From Burkholderiales bacterium (GTDB lineage Bacteria > Pseudomonadota > Gammaproteobacteria > Burkholderiales > Burkholderiaceae_C), in assembly GCA_016223165.1 (NCBI GenBank), contig JACRPO010000005.1, forward strand, positions 372,001 through 436,000: a DNA stretch of 64,000 nucleotides. Direction: 5' to 3'. This document shows, piece after piece, positions 1 to 9,796 of this stretch. Position numbers and translations under genes: made by a program. The notes below the pieces were generated by a model. It did no database searches and had not been told where the DNA came from. It saw only the letters and a list, made by a program, of their open reading frames with translations. Every line of letters starts with the position of its first letter. Within the stretch, counting starts at the first letter, position 1.

Positions 1-2
1 CG

Positions 3-854
3 ACACGCCCACCCGAAGTGCCGGCCAGCAGTGCCGCCAGGCCCGCCGCGGTGGCGAGCAGCGGCGCCGGCGCTCCCGCCGGGACGGCGATGGAGCGTGC
101 GCAGCGCGCGGCCGACAGCCCCCTGCGCGCCATCCTCGAGGCCGCCAAGCTGCGCCGGCGCATCGAACCCAATGCGGCGGCCGAGACCGACGCCGCCGCG
201 CGGCGCGCGCTGGCGTTGCGTCCTCCGGCGGCCGGAGCGGCCCGCGCCGAGCTGGCGCGCGCCGAGCCTAGGGCGGCCGTGGTGCCGGCCACGCCCGCCC
301 CCGCGCCCACGCCTGCCAACGTAAGCGCGGTCGCTCCCAGGTCGGTGGCTGCTCCGGCGCTCGCTGCCCCCGCCGTTCCCGCGGCGGCGCCGTTGCTCGT
401 GGCCGACAAGCCGGCGATCACGATCCGCACGCTGCCCGGCGAAGCGCTACCGGAGGTGCCGGCGCGCAGCACGGCCTTGCCGCCATCGACCGTCGCGCCG
501 TTGCGCAACGCGCCGGCGTCGTCGCCGTCGGCCGACTTGCCGCGGCCATCGCTGCCCCTGGCACCTACGCCGGTGCCGGCCGCGGTTGCGGCTGCGGCAG
601 CGGCTGCGCCCAAGCTCGTGCATATGGTCGAACCCGAGACGACGCCGCGGCACCTGGAATTGCTCGCGCGGCCCGAGGTGACGGTGGAACTCACCATCCG
701 GCCTGATGGCAGCGTGAGCGACGTGCGCGTGTTGCCGCCGGTGCCGCGCACGCTGGTGCCGGCGATCACGGCGGCGGTCGAGCAGTGGCGATATGCACCC
801 CTGCCCGCGCCGCGCCCGCATCGCGTCGTGCTGGTCTTCAAGAGCGGGGGCTAG
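3..854 (+). CDS. TonB-like C-terminal domain protein, 5' end cut by window edge
   Basis: The reading frame is open to the left edge, so the true start probably lies outside the window; a GTG at 18 is the first possible internal start. About 200 residues of Ala/Pro-rich, low-complexity sequence are followed by a compact C-terminal domain (from about position 620). This domain has the TonB energy-transducer pattern: a beta strand with VTVELTIRPDGSVSDVRVL, then an Ala/Val-rich helix and a W-R-Y-x-P strand. TonB proteins pass proton-motive energy from ExbB/ExbD to outer-membrane receptors through a long Pro-rich periplasmic linker, which fits the layout. The anchoring helix would be upstream and is not visible. 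It could also be another envelope protein with a TonB_C fold. Confidence 0.7.
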   Translation, partial: TRPPEVPASSAARPAAVASSGAGAPAGTAMERAQRAADSPLRAILEAAKLRRRIEPNAAAETDAAARRALALRPPAAGAARAELARAEPRAAVVPATPAPAPTPANVSAVAPRSVAAPALAAPAVPAAAPLLVADKPAITIRTLPGEALPEVPARSTALPPSTVAPLRNAPASSPSADLPRPSLPLAPTPVPAAVAAAAAAAPKLVHMVEPETTPRHLELLARPEVTVELTIRPDGSVSDVRVLPPVPRTLVPAITAAVEQWRYAPLPAPRPHRVVLVFKSGG

Positions 855-878
855 GCAAGGGCTAGGCACGGCTAGGCA
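849..878 (+). repeat. Three direct copies of GGCTAGGCA over a stop codon
   Basis: GGCTAGGCA occurs at 849-857, 860-868 and 870-878. The TAG in the first copy is the stop codon of the TonB-like gene. A change in copy number would add or remove in-register stop codons without changing the protein. Confidence 0.7.
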
Positions 879-967
879 GGGACGCGGGCAGATATCCGGG
901 GCCGCTGGCCTCGCGCGGCCTCGGATCCGGCGCAGCCAGGCGAGGACCGGCGCCCGGCGCGGGACGC

Positions 968-1690
968 TCAAGCGCCGAAGATGCGAAGCGCGCGGTCCAT
1001 GCCGCCCGCGGTGATGGACAGCATGGCGCGGTCGCGCACGGCCGGCTTGGAGTGGTAGGCGATCGAGAGACCGGCCACGCTCATCATCGGCAGGTCGTTG
1101 GCGCCGTCGCCGACCGCAATGGCCTGTGCCGGCGAGATGCCCATCAGCTCGCACACCTCGAGCAGCACGCGCTTCTTCTCGGCGCCGTCGACGATCTCGC
1201 CCCAGGGCCGCTCGAGCAGCAGGCCGGTGAGGCGGCCGTCCACGACCTCCAGCATGTTGGCGCGCGCGAAGTCCAGCCCCAGGTGCGCGCGCACGCGTTC
1301 GCTGAAGTACGTGAAGCCGCCCGAGACCAGCAGCGTCTTCAGGCCGGCCGCCCGGCAGGCGCGCACGAAGGTCTCGACGCCCGGGTTGAGACGCAGCCGG
1401 CGCGTGTACACCTCCTCCAGCGCGCTGACCGGCACGTCGCGCAGCAGCGCCAGGCGGCGGCGCAGGCTGTGCTTGTAGTCGCTGATCTCGCCGCGCATCG
1501 TCGCTTCGGTGATGGCGGCGACCTCGGCCTTGCGGCCGGCGACATCGGCAATCTCGTCGACGCACTCGATGCTGATGAGCGTCGAGTCCATGTCGAAGGC
1601 GACGAGCTTGAAGTCGGCCAGGCGCAGCGGCGGCGAGATGCCGCGCGCGAAGAGGCCGGCCTCGACCTCGCGTTCACGCAGCGTCGTCAT
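968..1690 (-). CDS. serB: Phosphoserine phosphatase SerB
   Basis: This 240-residue HAD-family enzyme removes phosphate from L-phosphoserine in the last step of serine synthesis. The nucleophile motif DMDST has Asp33 and Asp35. Motif II is the Ser in VSGGF near residue 121, and the GDGANDLPM motif that binds Mg2+ lies near 193. Glu/Arg substrate-specificity residues follow motif I (IECVDEIA). The length matches the short SerB form without the N-terminal ACT domains of some relatives. ATG at 1690 is the start. It lies 10 bases downstream of the mfd stop on the same strand, so the two probably share a transcript. Confidence 0.93.
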   Translation of the reverse strand: MTTLREREVEAGLFARGISPPLRLADFKLVAFDMDSTLISIECVDEIADVAGRKAEVAAITEATMRGEISDYKHSLRRRLALLRDVPVSALEEVYTRRLRLNPGVETFVRACRAAGLKTLLVSGGFTYFSERVRAHLGLDFARANMLEVVDGRLTGLLLERPWGEIVDGAEKKRVLLEVCELMGISPAQAIAVGDGANDLPMMSVAGLSIAYHSKPAVRDRAMLSITAGGMDRALRIFGA

Positions 1691-1700
1691 CGACGCGCCT

Positions 1701-4700
1701 TCACGCGAGGGCCTTCTGCGGCGTGCCCAGCGAGCGCAGCAGGTCGCGCATGAACAACGCGCGCTCGGCCGGCGCGGCGATCTCGCGCTCGATGCGCAGC
1801 TTCTCGTTGCCGGCCAGCTTGATGGCGCGGTTCTTCTGCACGAGCTCGATGATGCGCATCGCGTCGATCGGCGGGTTGGGGCGGAAGCTCACGCTCATCA
1901 GCCTGGGGCCGGCGTCGATCTTGGCGACACCGTAGGGCCTGGCCAGCACGCGCAGGCGGTGCGTGTCGAAGAGCGTCTGCCCTTGCGCCGGCAGGCGGCC
2001 GAAGCGGTCGGTGATCTCCTCGAGCAGCGCGTCGATGCGGTCGACGTGGTCGGCGGTGGCCAGGCGCTTGTACAGCGACAGGCGCTGGTGCACGTCGCCG
2101 CAGTAGGCGTCGGGCAGCAGCGCCGGCGCATGCAGGTTGACCTCGGTGGTGCCGGCCAGGCCGCCGAGCGGCGAGAGCAGGTCGGGTTCGCGGCCGGCCC
2201 TCAGCGCCCGCACGGCCTCGGCGAGCATGTCGTTGTAGAGCTGGAACCCGACCTCCATCATGTTGCCGCTCTGCTGCTCGCCCAGCACCTCGCCGGCGCC
2301 GCGGATCTCGAGGTCGTGCATGGCGAGGTAGAAGCCGCTGCCGAGCTCTTCCATCTGCTGGATGGCTTCGAGCCGCTGCGCGGCCTGCTTCGTCAGGCCC
2401 TCCTTGTCGGGCACGAGCAGGTAGGCATAGGCCTGGTGGTGGCTGCGCCCGACGCGCCCGCGCAGCTGGTGCAGCTGCGCAAGGCCGAACTTGTCGGCGC
2501 GGCTGATGACGATGGTGTTGGCGGTCGGCACGTCGATGCCGGTCTCGATGATGGTCGAGCACAGCAGCACGTTGTGGCGCTGGGCGACGAAGTCGCGCAT
2601 CACAGCCTCCAGCTCGCGCTCGGGCATCTGGCCGTGCGCGATGGCGATGCGCGCCTCGGGCACGAGCTCGGCCAGCCGTTCGCGGCGGTTCTGGATGGTC
2701 TCGACCTCGTTGTGCAGGAAGTAGACCTGGCCGCCGCGCTTGAGCTCGCGCAGCACGGCCTCGCGCATGATGCTGTTGCCCTCGTTCTGCACGAAGGTCT
2801 TGATGGCCAGGCGCCGCTGCGGCGCCGTGGCGATGACCGAGAGGTCGCGCAGGCCCTCGAGCGCCATGCCCAGCGTGCGCGGGATCGGTGTCGCCGTCAG
2901 CGTCAGCACGTCGACCTCGGCGCGCAGTGCCTTCATCGCCTCCTTGTGGCGCACGCCGAAGCGGTGTTCCTCGTCGATGATCAGGAGGCCGAGCCGCGCG
3001 AACTTCACGTCGCTGGCGAGCAGCTTGTGCGTGCCGACGACGATGTCGACGCTGCCGGCAGCGATGCCTTCGAGCGCGGCCTTGACCTCCTTGCCGGTGC
3101 GAAATCGCGACAGCTCGGCCACCTTCACCGGCCACTTGCCGAAGCGGTCGACCAGCGTCTGGTAGTGCTGCTCGGCGAGCAGCGTCGTCGGCGCCAGGAA
3201 GGCCACCTGCTTGCCACCGTGCACCGCGACGAACGCGGCGCGCAGGGCCACCTCGGTCTTGCCGAAGCCGACGTCGCCGCAGACGAGGCGGTCCATCGGC
3301 TTGGGCGAAATCATGTCCTGGATGACGGCATGAATGGCGGCGCGCTGGTCGGCGGTTTCCTCGAAGCCGAAGCTGGCCGCGAAGGCCTCGTAGTCGTGCG
3401 GCGAGAAGCGATGCGCGAAGCCGTCGCGCGCGGCGCGCTGGGCGTAGAGGTTGAGCAGCTCGGCCGCAGTGTCCCGCACCTGCTCGGCGGCCCGCTTGCG
3501 TGCCTTCTCCCACTGGCCCGAGCCGAGCTTGTGCAGCGGTGCTTCCTCGGCGCTGACGCCGGTGTAGCGGCTGATCAGGTGCAGCTGCGACACCGGCACG
3601 TACAGCGTCGCCTTGTCCGCGTACTCGAGATGCAGGAACTCGCTCGTTCCCCCTCCGTCCTCGGACGCGAGGTCGATGCTCTTCAGTCCCCGGTAGCGAC
3701 CGATGCCGTGGTTGGCGTGTACCACGGGGTCGCCGATCTTGAGCTCGGAGAGGTCCTTGATGAGCGCTTCGACGCTCGAGACCTGCTCCTGCTTGCGCCG
3801 CCGGCGCGCCTCTCGCGTGCTGGCGAAGAGCTCGGTCTCGGTGATGAACTGCAGCGAGCGCGGCGCCGCGCCGTCCGGCGTCTCGAGCATCTCGAGCCAA
3901 TGGAAGCCCTGCGCGAGCGGCGCGGCGACGATGGCCACCTTCTCGTCGCCGGCCTCGAACTCGGCCAGGCTGGCGACGCTCGGCACATGGATGCGGTGAT
4001 CGCGCAGCAGCTCGAGCAGGCTCTCGCGCCGGCCTTCGCTCTCGGCGACCAGCAGCACGCGGTGCGCGGTCTGATCGAGGTGATGTTCCAGCGCCGCCAG
4101 CGGTTCGGTGGCGCCGCGGTCGACGCTCACGTCGGGCAGCGGCCGGCACCACGGCAGAGGCTCCGTGCCGCGAAGCGCCAGCGTCGCGTGCGGCTGCGTG
4201 GCGGAGAAGAAGTCCTCGACGCGCAGGAAGAGGTCTTCCGGCGCCAGCAGCGGCCGCTCCTTGTCGTGCTGCAGGAAGCGATGGCGCTCGCGCGTATCGG
4301 TCCAGTAGCGCTGCAGCGCCGCGTCGACCTCGCCGTGCAGCACGAGCGGCGCCTGCGCGCCGACATAGTCGAAGAGCGTCGCCGTCTGGTCGAAGAAGAG
4401 CGGCAGGTAGTACTCGATGCCGCCGGTGGCCACGCCGCTGGCGATGTCCTTGTAGATGCGCGAGCGGGTCGGGTCGCCTTCCATGCGCTCGCGCCAGCGC
4501 GCGCGGAAGGCCGTGCGCGCCGCCTCGTCCATCGGGAACTCGCGCCCGGGCAGCAGGCGCACCTCGGGCACGGGGTACAGGCTGCGCTGCGTGTCGGGGT
4601 CGAAGGTGCGGATCGAGTCGACCTCGTCGCCGAAGAGGTCGACGCGGTAGGGCACCGGCGAGCCCATCGGGAAGAGGTCGATGAGGCCGCCGCGCACGGC

Positions 4701-5195
4701 GTATTCGCCCGGGCCGACGACCTGACTCACGTGCTGGTAGCCGGCGAGCGTGAGTTGCGCCTTCAGGCGCGCCTCGTCGAGGCGGCTCTTCTGCCGGAAG
4801 TGGAAGGTGGTGCCGGCGAGGAACGAGGGCGGCGCGAGTCGCGTCAACGCGGTCGTCGCCGGCACGAGCACGACGTCGACCTCGCGCTGCTGGATGCGCC
4901 ACAGCGTCGCCAGGCGCTCGGAGATGAGGTCCTGGTGCGGGCTGAAGGTGTCGTAGGGCAGCGTCTCCCAGTCCGGGAACTGCGCGATCGCCAGCCCGGG
5001 CGCGAAGAAGGGCAGCTCGTCGGCCAGCCGCTGCGCGTCGGCGGCCTCGGCGGTGAAGACCGTGAGCGCGGCACCCCCTTGCGCGCGCGCGGCCGTCCGC
5101 GATCGGGCCAGCTCGGCCAACAGCAGGGCATCGGCCGAACCGAGGGGGCGAGCAAGCGTGAAGCGCCGGCCGGGCGCGAGCGGTGGGAGTTGCAT
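1701..5195 (-). CDS. mfd: Transcription-repair coupling factor Mfd
   Basis: Mfd removes RNA polymerase stalled at DNA lesions and recruits UvrA. The predicted protein has 1164 residues, close to the family norm. The N-terminal UvrB-like modules are followed by a CarD-like RNA-polymerase-interaction domain (near 490-560, with [14 protein letters not shown]). Next come the helicase motor with Walker A GDVGFGKT near 640 and the DEEH box near 740, then the C-terminal domain. The ATG at 5195 is chosen because the protein aligns from [11 protein letters not shown]; the frame stays open upstream to 5507, but that part overlaps ispD and looks non-coding. No Shine-Dalgarno sequence precedes this ATG. 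Instead an intrinsic-terminator-like hairpin and U-tract abut it. It is divergent from ispD. Confidence 0.95.
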   Translation of the reverse strand: MQLPPLAPGRRFTLARPLGSADALLLAELARSRTAARAQGGAALTVFTAEAADAQRLADELPFFAPGLAIAQFPDWETLPYDTFSPHQDLISERLATLWRIQQREVDVVLVPATTALTRLAPPSFLAGTTFHFRQKSRLDEARLKAQLTLAGYQHVSQVVGPGEYAVRGGLIDLFPMGSPVPYRVDLFGDEVDSIRTFDPDTQRSLYPVPEVRLLPGREFPMDEAARTAFRARWRERMEGDPTRSRIYKDIASGVATGGIEYYLPLFFDQTATLFDYVGAQAPLVLHGEVDAALQRYWTDTRERHRFLQHDKERPLLAPEDLFLRVEDFFSATQPHATLALRGTEPLPWCRPLPDVSVDRGATEPLAALEHHLDQTAHRVLLVAESEGRRESLLELLRDHRIHVPSVASLAEFEAGDEKVAIVAAPLAQGFHWLEMLETPDGAAPRSLQFITETELFASTREARRRRKQEQVSSVEALIKDLSELKIGDPVVHANHGIGRYRGLKSIDLASEDGGGTSEFLHLEYADKATLYVPVSQLHLISRYTGVSAEEAPLHKLGSGQWEKARKRAAEQVRDTAAELLNLYAQRAARDGFAHRFSPHDYEAFAASFGFEETADQRAAIHAVIQDMISPKPMDRLVCGDVGFGKTEVALRAAFVAVHGGKQVAFLAPTTLLAEQHYQTLVDRFGKWPVKVAELSRFRTGKEVKAALEGIAAGSVDIVVGTHKLLASDVKFARLGLLIIDEEHRFGVRHKEAMKALRAEVDVLTLTATPIPRTLGMALEGLRDLSVIATAPQRRLAIKTFVQNEGNSIMREAVLRELKRGGQVYFLHNEVETIQNRRERLAELVPEARIAIAHGQMPERELEAVMRDFVAQRHNVLLCSTIIETGIDVPTANTIVISRADKFGLAQLHQLRGRVGRSHHQAYAYLLVPDKEGLTKQAAQRLEAIQQMEELGSGFYLAMHDLEIRGAGEVLGEQQSGNMMEVGFQLYNDMLAEAVRALRAGREPDLLSPLGGLAGTTEVNLHAPALLPDAYCGDVHQRLSLYKRLATADHVDRIDALLEEITDRFGRLPAQGQTLFDTHRLRVLARPYGVAKIDAGPRLMSVSFRPNPPIDAMRIIELVQKNRAIKLAGNEKLRIEREIAAPAERALFMRDLLRSLGTPQKALA

Positions 5196-5197
5196 CG

Positions 5198-5236
5198 GAA
5201 AACAAAAACCGCCCCGCCGCGAGACACGGCGGGGCG
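5198..5236 (-). terminator. Intrinsic-terminator-like hairpin in the mfd leader
   Basis: Read on the minus strand, a 10-bp GC-rich stem (5227-5236 with 5210-5219, loop 5220-5226) is followed directly by GTTTTTGTTTT. The T-tract ends only a few bases before the mfd ATG at 5195. This is a textbook intrinsic terminator oriented toward mfd, so it is either a leader attenuator or a 5'-end stabilising hairpin. No function is shown. Confidence 0.7.
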
Positions 5237-5247
5237 TGGTGATGGCG

Positions 5248-5259
5248 GATTCTAGAATC
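5248..5259. promoter_or_regulatory. Palindrome giving divergent -10 boxes for mfd and ispD
   Basis: GATTCTAGAATC is a perfect 12-bp palindrome. It gives TAGAAT at 5253-5258 for ispD and TAGAAT at 5254-5249 on the opposite strand for mfd. TAGAAT also appears as the likely -10 before tRNA-Val, phaR and sodB in this window. No convincing -35 is visible. The predicted ispD transcript would begin at or next to its ATG (5267), and the mfd transcript would begin at the leader hairpin. Confidence 0.5.
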
Positions 5260-5266
5260 GCGCCCG

Positions 5267-5980
5267 ATGCCCGAGCCCTCACGACGATGCTTTGCGCTGG
5301 TGCCCGCGGCGGGTGTCGGCGAGCGGGCGCAGGCGGGCGGGCCGAAGCAGTATGCGCCGCTCGGCGCCCGCAGCGTCGTGGCGCACACGCTGGCGGCGCT
5401 GGTGGCCGTGCGCACGCTGGAAGCCGTGCTGGTCGTGCTCGCACCGGAAGACCGAGAGTTCGAACGCCACGCGAGCGCCTTCGAAGGGCCACGCGCCTGG
5501 GTGGCACGCTGCGGCGGCGCCACCCGCGCGGATTCGGTCGCCAACGGGCTCGTCGAGTTGCAGCGGCGTGGCGCCACGGAGACCGACTGGGTGCTCGTGC
5601 ACGACGCCGCGCGGTGCCTGCTGCGGCCGGCGTGGGTGGAGGCGCTCATGGCCGCCTGCCTCGATGACGACGTCGGCGGGCTGCTCGCCTTGCCGCTGGC
5701 CGATACGCTCAAGCAGGCGGCGCCTGGCGAGGGTGGCCCGCGCGTGGCCGCGACGGTGCCGCGTGCCGACAAGTGGCTTGCGCAGACGCCGCAGATGTTC
5801 CGGCTCGGCCTCCTGCGGCGTGCGCTCGCCGCCGCCGGGCCGCAGGTGAGCGACGAGTCGAGCGCCGTCGAGGCCCTCGGCCTGGCGCCCCGCCTCGTGC
5901 CCGGCGACGCCGAGAATCTCAAGCTGACCTGGCCGGCCGACTTCGCGCTCGCCGCACGGCTGCTGGAGACGCGCCGATGA
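5267..5980 (+). CDS. ispD: 2-C-methyl-D-erythritol 4-phosphate cytidylyltransferase IspD
   Basis: IspD transfers CMP from CTP to methylerythritol phosphate in the non-mevalonate isoprenoid pathway. The 237-residue protein has the N-terminal nucleotide-binding loop [18 protein letters not shown], the RxDSVxNGL segment, VLVHDAARC near 112, and the TQTPQMF-like segment (AQTPQMF) near 177. Its TGA overlaps the ispF ATG (ATGA), so the two are translationally coupled, as in many Burkholderiales. The leader is very short if the TAGAAT at 5253 is the -10, so leaderless translation is possible. Confidence 0.93.
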   Translation: MPEPSRRCFALVPAAGVGERAQAGGPKQYAPLGARSVVAHTLAALVAVRTLEAVLVVLAPEDREFERHASAFEGPRAWVARCGGATRADSVANGLVELQRRGATETDWVLVHDAARCLLRPAWVEALMAACLDDDVGGLLALPLADTLKQAAPGEGGPRVAATVPRADKWLAQTPQMFRLGLLRRALAAAGPQVSDESSAVEALGLAPRLVPGDAENLKLTWPADFALAARLLETRR

Positions 5981-6513
5981 CGCACCCGTCCGATCCGTTC
6001 GAACCGCCTGGCGAAGTGCCGCCACTGCGCATCGGCGAAGGCTGGGACGTGCATGCCCTCGTGGCGGGGCGGCCGCTGGTGCTGGGCGGCGTGCCCGTGC
6101 CGCACACGCACGGGCTGCTCGGACACTCGGACGCCGACGCGCTGCTGCACGCCATCACCGATGCGCTGCTCGGCGCCGCCGGCCTCGGCGACATCGGGCG
6201 GCTGTTTCCCGACACCGATGCCGCCTACGCCGGCGCCGACTCGGCCGTGCTGCTCGCGCGCGCGCTCGAGCGTGTGCGTGGTGCCGGCTGGGAGCCCGTG
6301 AACGTCGACGCCACCATCGTTGCGCAGGCACCGAAGATGGCGCCGCACATCCCGGCCATGCGCGAGCGCATCGCCGCCGTGCTCGGCGTCGGTGCCGAGC
6401 GCGTCAACGTCAAGGCCAAGACGGCCGAGAAGATGGGGCCGGTGGGCGAGGGCCGCGCGATCGAGGCGCGCGCGGTGTGCCTGTTGTGGCGGCGGTCGAG
6501 ACCCTCGCCGTAG
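5977..6513 (+). CDS. ispF: 2-C-methyl-D-erythritol 2,4-cyclodiphosphate synthase IspF
   Basis: IspF cyclises the CDP-methylerythritol phosphate intermediate and releases CMP. The 178-residue protein starts at the ATG that overlaps the ispD stop. It has a short N-terminal extension ([16 protein letters not shown]) before the conserved core. The metal ligands are visible in GWDVHAL, the substrate loop in [20 protein letters not shown] and [10 protein letters not shown], and the nucleotide-binding segment in [15 protein letters not shown]. It sits directly after ispD in one operon. Confidence 0.94.
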   Translation: MTHPSDPFEPPGEVPPLRIGEGWDVHALVAGRPLVLGGVPVPHTHGLLGHSDADALLHAITDALLGAAGLGDIGRLFPDTDAAYAGADSAVLLARALERVRGAGWEPVNVDATIVAQAPKMAPHIPAMRERIAAVLGVGAERVNVKAKTAEKMGPVGEGRAIEARAVCLLWRRSRPSP

Positions 6514-6558
6514 GCCGGCCGGGCCTGGTCTGCGCGTCGGCAGCGCTCTCCGCGCAGC

Positions 6559-8046
6559 TCAGACCTTGCTCGCCGGGGACCCGGCGCGCGTGTCGGCCCA
6601 GGCGAAATTGCTGTCGCCCATGATCGTGCTCGGGGTGCCGCCGTTGCCGTTGCCGCGATCGCCGCGCCCGCCCTTGCCGGAGCCGCCGCTGCGCCCGGAG
6701 GGCACGCGCTTCAGGCGGATGTGGGCGATGAGCCCGCCCTCGGGTGCGTTGGCCAGCTCGAGGCTGCCGCCCATGCGCGCCACCGCCTTCTCGACGATGG
6801 CGAGGCCGAGGCCCGCGCCGGTGGCCGCGGTGCGCGCCGTGTCGCCGCGGAAGAACGGCGTCGTCAGCTGCGCGAGCTTCTCGGGCGCGACGCCGGGGCC
6901 GTGGTCGCGCACGCTCAGGATGAGCCAGGGGCCGGCCTTGACGTGCCACACGTCGACTTCGGCGACGCCGGTGTAGTTGCCCTTGCCGTAGCGGCGCGCG
7001 TTCTCGAAGAGGTTGAGGAAGACGCGCCCGAGCTCGGTCTCGTCGGCGATGACCTGCAGGTCGGGCGCGAGGCGCGACTGGATGCGGATCTGCGTCGGGT
7101 CGCGGAAGCGCGCCGCCTCGTCCTCGACGAGCTTGGCCACGTTCACCGGGACCATCTTCGTCTCGCCCGGGCGCGCGTAGTCCATGAACTTGTCGATGAT
7201 CGCGTCGAGCTGGTCGATGTCGTCGGCCATGTTGCGCCGCGCTTCCTCCTCGTTCACGCTCATCTCGGTTTCGAGTCGCAGGCGCGCCAGCGGCGTGCGC
7301 AGGTCGTGGCTGATGCCGGCCAGCATCACGGCGCGGTCTTCTTCCACGCGCGCCAGCTCTCGCGCCATGCGGTTGAAGCCGCGGTTGACCTCGCGGATCT
7401 CGCTCGTGAGCGTGTTCTCGTCCAGCCTCGAATCGAGGTCGCCCTCGCGGATGCGCGTGGCGGCGAACGACAGCTGCTTGAGCGGCCGGTTGATCAGGCT
7501 GGCGCTGGCCACCGAGCCCACCAGCGTGGCGAGGAAGGCGATGCCGAGCCAGGCGAACCAGGTGCTGCTCGCCACCGACGCGGGGTTGGTGGCGTCGGCC
7601 TGCAGCCAGTACTGGTCCTGCTCGATCGAGAAGCCGACCCACAGGCCGTTCTGGTTGTTGACGGCGCGTGCCACCACCGTGTCCGGGCCGAGCACGCGCT
7701 TGAGTTCCGAGGCCAGCCGGCGCGAGAAGCGGTCGGTCTCGAACGACAGCCACTTGTCGCCCGGCTCGCGCGGCGTGACGCGGATGGCCGTCGGGCTGGC
7801 CATGCTCTTGAGCAGCGTGACGCGGTTGATGCCGTCGGCGGGGATGAGCGCGGCGCGCGCCAGGCTCACGAGGCCGGCCGTCTGCTGGGCCTGCTGCACC
7901 GCGCGCGGCTCGAGCTCCATCGCGTGCAGCGTGTACACCCACGCATACACCCCCCCGGCCAGCAGCAGGGCCAGCAGGAAGAAGGTGCGCCAGAAGAGAC
8001 TGAAGCCGACCGAGGGGTTCGCCACCGGGGCTCCCGGGGTTGTCAA
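6559..8046 (-). CDS. envZ: EnvZ-type sensor histidine kinase
   Basis: This is the inner-membrane sensor of an OmpR/EnvZ two-component system (called RisS in some relatives). The 495 residues carry a membrane helix near 17-38, a periplasmic domain to about 160, and a second helix near 165-188. After these come HAMP (INRPLKQL onward), the H-box GISHDLRTPLARLRLE with the phospho-His near 248, and an ATPase domain with NLFENARRYG, DHGPGV and TGAGLGLAIVEKAV. The tail after about 450 is Gly/Arg/Asn-rich (GRSGGSGKGGRGDRGNGNGG), which is unusual. It is 66 bases downstream of the response regulator, in the same operon. The signal is unknown. Confidence 0.9.
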   Translation of the reverse strand: MTTPGAPVANPSVGFSLFWRTFFLLALLLAGGVYAWVYTLHAMELEPRAVQQAQQTAGLVSLARAALIPADGINRVTLLKSMASPTAIRVTPREPGDKWLSFETDRFSRRLASELKRVLGPDTVVARAVNNQNGLWVGFSIEQDQYWLQADATNPASVASSTWFAWLGIAFLATLVGSVASASLINRPLKQLSFAATRIREGDLDSRLDENTLTSEIREVNRGFNRMARELARVEEDRAVMLAGISHDLRTPLARLRLETEMSVNEEEARRNMADDIDQLDAIIDKFMDYARPGETKMVPVNVAKLVEDEAARFRDPTQIRIQSRLAPDLQVIADETELGRVFLNLFENARRYGKGNYTGVAEVDVWHVKAGPWLILSVRDHGPGVAPEKLAQLTTPFFRGDTARTAATGAGLGLAIVEKAVARMGGSLELANAPEGGLIAHIRLKRVPSGRSGGSGKGGRGDRGNGNGGTPSTIMGDSNFAWADTRAGSPASKV

Positions 8047-8112
8047 TCAGCGCCGCCGTGCGGCTCGAAGGGGACTCAGGGAAACGTCGCCGGGCCGTGG
8101 CCCGAACAGGCG

Positions 8113-8847
8113 TCAGTTTGCCCCATCGGGGACGAAGACGTAGCCCACGCCCCAGACCGTCTGGATGTAGCGCGGCTGCGCCGGGTCGGGCTCGATCATC
8201 TTGCGCAGGCGCGAGATCTGCACGTCGAGGCTGCGGTCGAAGGGCTCGAACTCGCGGCCGCGCGCCAGCTGCGCGAGCTTGTCGCGCGAGAGCGGCTGGC
8301 GCGGGTGGCGCACGAGCGCCTTGAGCATCGAGAACTCGCCGGTGGTGAGCGAGATCTGTTCGCCGTTCTTCGACAGGCGGCGCAGCGAGAGGTCGAACTC
8401 GAACGGGCCGAAGGTGACGACCTGCGCCTCCTTCGAGGGCGCGCCGGGCGCTTCGGGCGCGGGGCGGCGGCGCAGCACCGCGTGGATGCGCGCCAGCAAC
8501 TCGCGTGGGTTGAACGGCTTGGGCAGGTAGTCGTCGGCACCGACCTCGAGGCCGACGATGCGATCGACATCCTCGACCTTGGCGGTGAGCATGATGATCG
8601 GCGTCTGGTCGTTGGCGGCACGCAGGCGGCGGCAGATCGACAGGCCGTCTTCGCCCGGCAGCATCAGGTCGAGCACGATGAGGTCGAGCGTCTCGCGCGT
8701 GAGCAGGCGGTTGAGCGCTTTCGCGTCCTCCGCGAGCAGCACGTCGAATCCTTCCTGCGACAGGTAGCGCCTGAGCAGGTCGCGGATGCGCGCATCATCG
8801 TCGACGACGACGATGCGGTCCGGGCGGGCGTTGGCTGGGGTGCTCAT
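8113..8847 (-). CDS. ompR: OmpR-type response regulator
   Basis: This is the DNA-binding partner of the downstream EnvZ-like kinase. The 244 residues comprise an N-terminal receiver with the acidic pocket DDD at 16-18, phospho-acceptor Asp60 in VLDLMLPGEDG, the Thr and Lys switch residues in MLTAK and LPKPF, and a C-terminal winged helix (from about 145) ending RYIQTVWGVGYVF. It is transcribed leftward, divergent from the SIMPL-domain gene. The shared region holds TTTGTAAC and GTTACAA elements that could be self-binding sites, but this is only suggestive. Confidence 0.92.
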   Translation of the reverse strand: MSTPANARPDRIVVVDDDARIRDLLRRYLSQEGFDVLLAEDAKALNRLLTRETLDLIVLDLMLPGEDGLSICRRLRAANDQTPIIMLTAKVEDVDRIVGLEVGADDYLPKPFNPRELLARIHAVLRRRPAPEAPGAPSKEAQVVTFGPFEFDLSLRRLSKNGEQISLTTGEFSMLKALVRHPRQPLSRDKLAQLARGREFEPFDRSLDVQISRLRKMIEPDPAQPRYIQTVWGVGYVFVPDGAN

Positions 8848-9022
8848 GGGCGACTCCGAATTTGTAACAGCGGCATTGTGCGGCGCGCTTTACCGGGGTT
8901 TCACGGGCCAACGACCAATGGTTACAAGTATTTCGCGCTCGCGCGGTGCTTCGAATGCACTCGCCGCGAAGAGGGCAAAGACACCATCGCGAGCGCCATT
9001 CGGGACGCAGGAACCATCAGAA
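8848..9022. promoter_or_regulatory. Divergent ompR / SIMPL-gene control region with inverted TTGTAAC elements
   Basis: TTGTAAC lies at 8862-8868 and its complement GTTACAA at 8921-8927, in opposite orientation about 60 bases apart. GTAAC-type half-sites resemble elements bound by some OmpR proteins, so autoregulation is possible. No clear -35/-10 pair is assigned. Confidence 0.3.
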
Positions 9023-9796
9023 ATGAAGAAGGGATCGCAGGAGATGTCGAACACGCAGAATCGGAGCGCTCGCTCGCGCGCGTGGTGGCGTTGCTTCACT
9101 GCGGCCGCGTTCGTGGCCGCTGGCTGGATCGGCCTGGCTTCGGCGCAGCCCGTCCCGATGTTCGCGTCGCCGCTGGCCAACGTGGTGGCGCTCAGTGCGA
9201 GCGCGACGATCGAGCTGACCATGGACTGGCTGACGGTCGTCTTCAACACGACGCGTGAAGGCAGCGACCCGGCCGTCGTGCAGGGCCAGCTGCGTCAGGC
9301 GCTAGAGGCGGCGCTCGCCGAAGCGCGGCGCTCAGCCCGGCCCGGCGACGTGCTCGTGCGCACCGGCGGCTTCGCGCTGCAGCCCCGCTATGGCCAGAAG
9401 GGCGTCGTCACCGGTTGGCAGGGGCATGCCGAGCTGGTGATCGAAGGGCGCGACACGGCAGCCATTGCGCAGATGCTCGGCCGCATCCAGACCCTCACCG
9501 TGGGCCGCGTCGCCTGGTCGCTCTCGCGCGAGGCGCGCGAGAGAGTGGAGAGCGAGGTCGCGGCGCAGGCCATCGCACGCTTTCGCACCCGAGCCGACGA
9601 GGTGGCGCGGCAGTTCGGCATGAGCGGCTATGCGTTGCGCGAGGTGTCGGTGGGCGGCAACGAGCAGGGCGGTGCGCCGCCCGTCGTGATGATGCGTGCC
9701 CAGGCCGCGCGCGCAGCCGCCGACGAGTCCCTGCCGGTGGAAGCCGGCAAGGCGCAGGTCACCTCGACGGTGAGTGGCACCATCCAGCTGAAGTGA
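9023..9796 (+). CDS. Secreted SIMPL-domain (DUF541) protein
   Basis: The predicted product of about 257 residues begins with a Sec signal peptide: an Arg-rich n-region, a hydrophobic stretch FTAAAFVAAGWIGLASAQ, and cleavage after AQ. The mature part fits the SIMPL/DUF541 family of periplasmic or outer-membrane proteins. It shows the early strand SASATIELTMDWLTVVFNT, a central RPGDVLVRTGGFALQPRY region and a C-terminal ATAxGTIQL-like strand. Two starts are plausible, ATG 9023 (AGGAA upstream) and ATG 9044 (GAAGAAGGG upstream); the signal peptide is good from either. The family's molecular role is not settled. The stop codon touches the long palindrome that follows. Confidence 0.78.
   Translation: MKKGSQEMSNTQNRSARSRAWWRCFTAAAFVAAGWIGLASAQPVPMFASPLANVVALSASATIELTMDWLTVVFNTTREGSDPAVVQGQLRQALEAALAEARRSARPGDVLVRTGGFALQPRYGQKGVVTGWQGHAELVIEGRDTAAIAQMLGRIQTLTVGRVAWSLSREARERVESEVAAQAIARFRTRADEVARQFGMSGYALREVSVGGNEQGGAPPVVMMRAQAARAAADESLPVEAGKAQVTSTVSGTIQLK

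Noticed and set aside
1509..6348. Very long open frames opposite or out of frame to mfd and serB (over 1000 codons)
   Set aside because: They are shadows of the high-GC coding strand. Their translations are Arg/Ala/Gln-rich without any conserved motif, while mfd, serB, ispD and ispF have clear motifs in their own frames.
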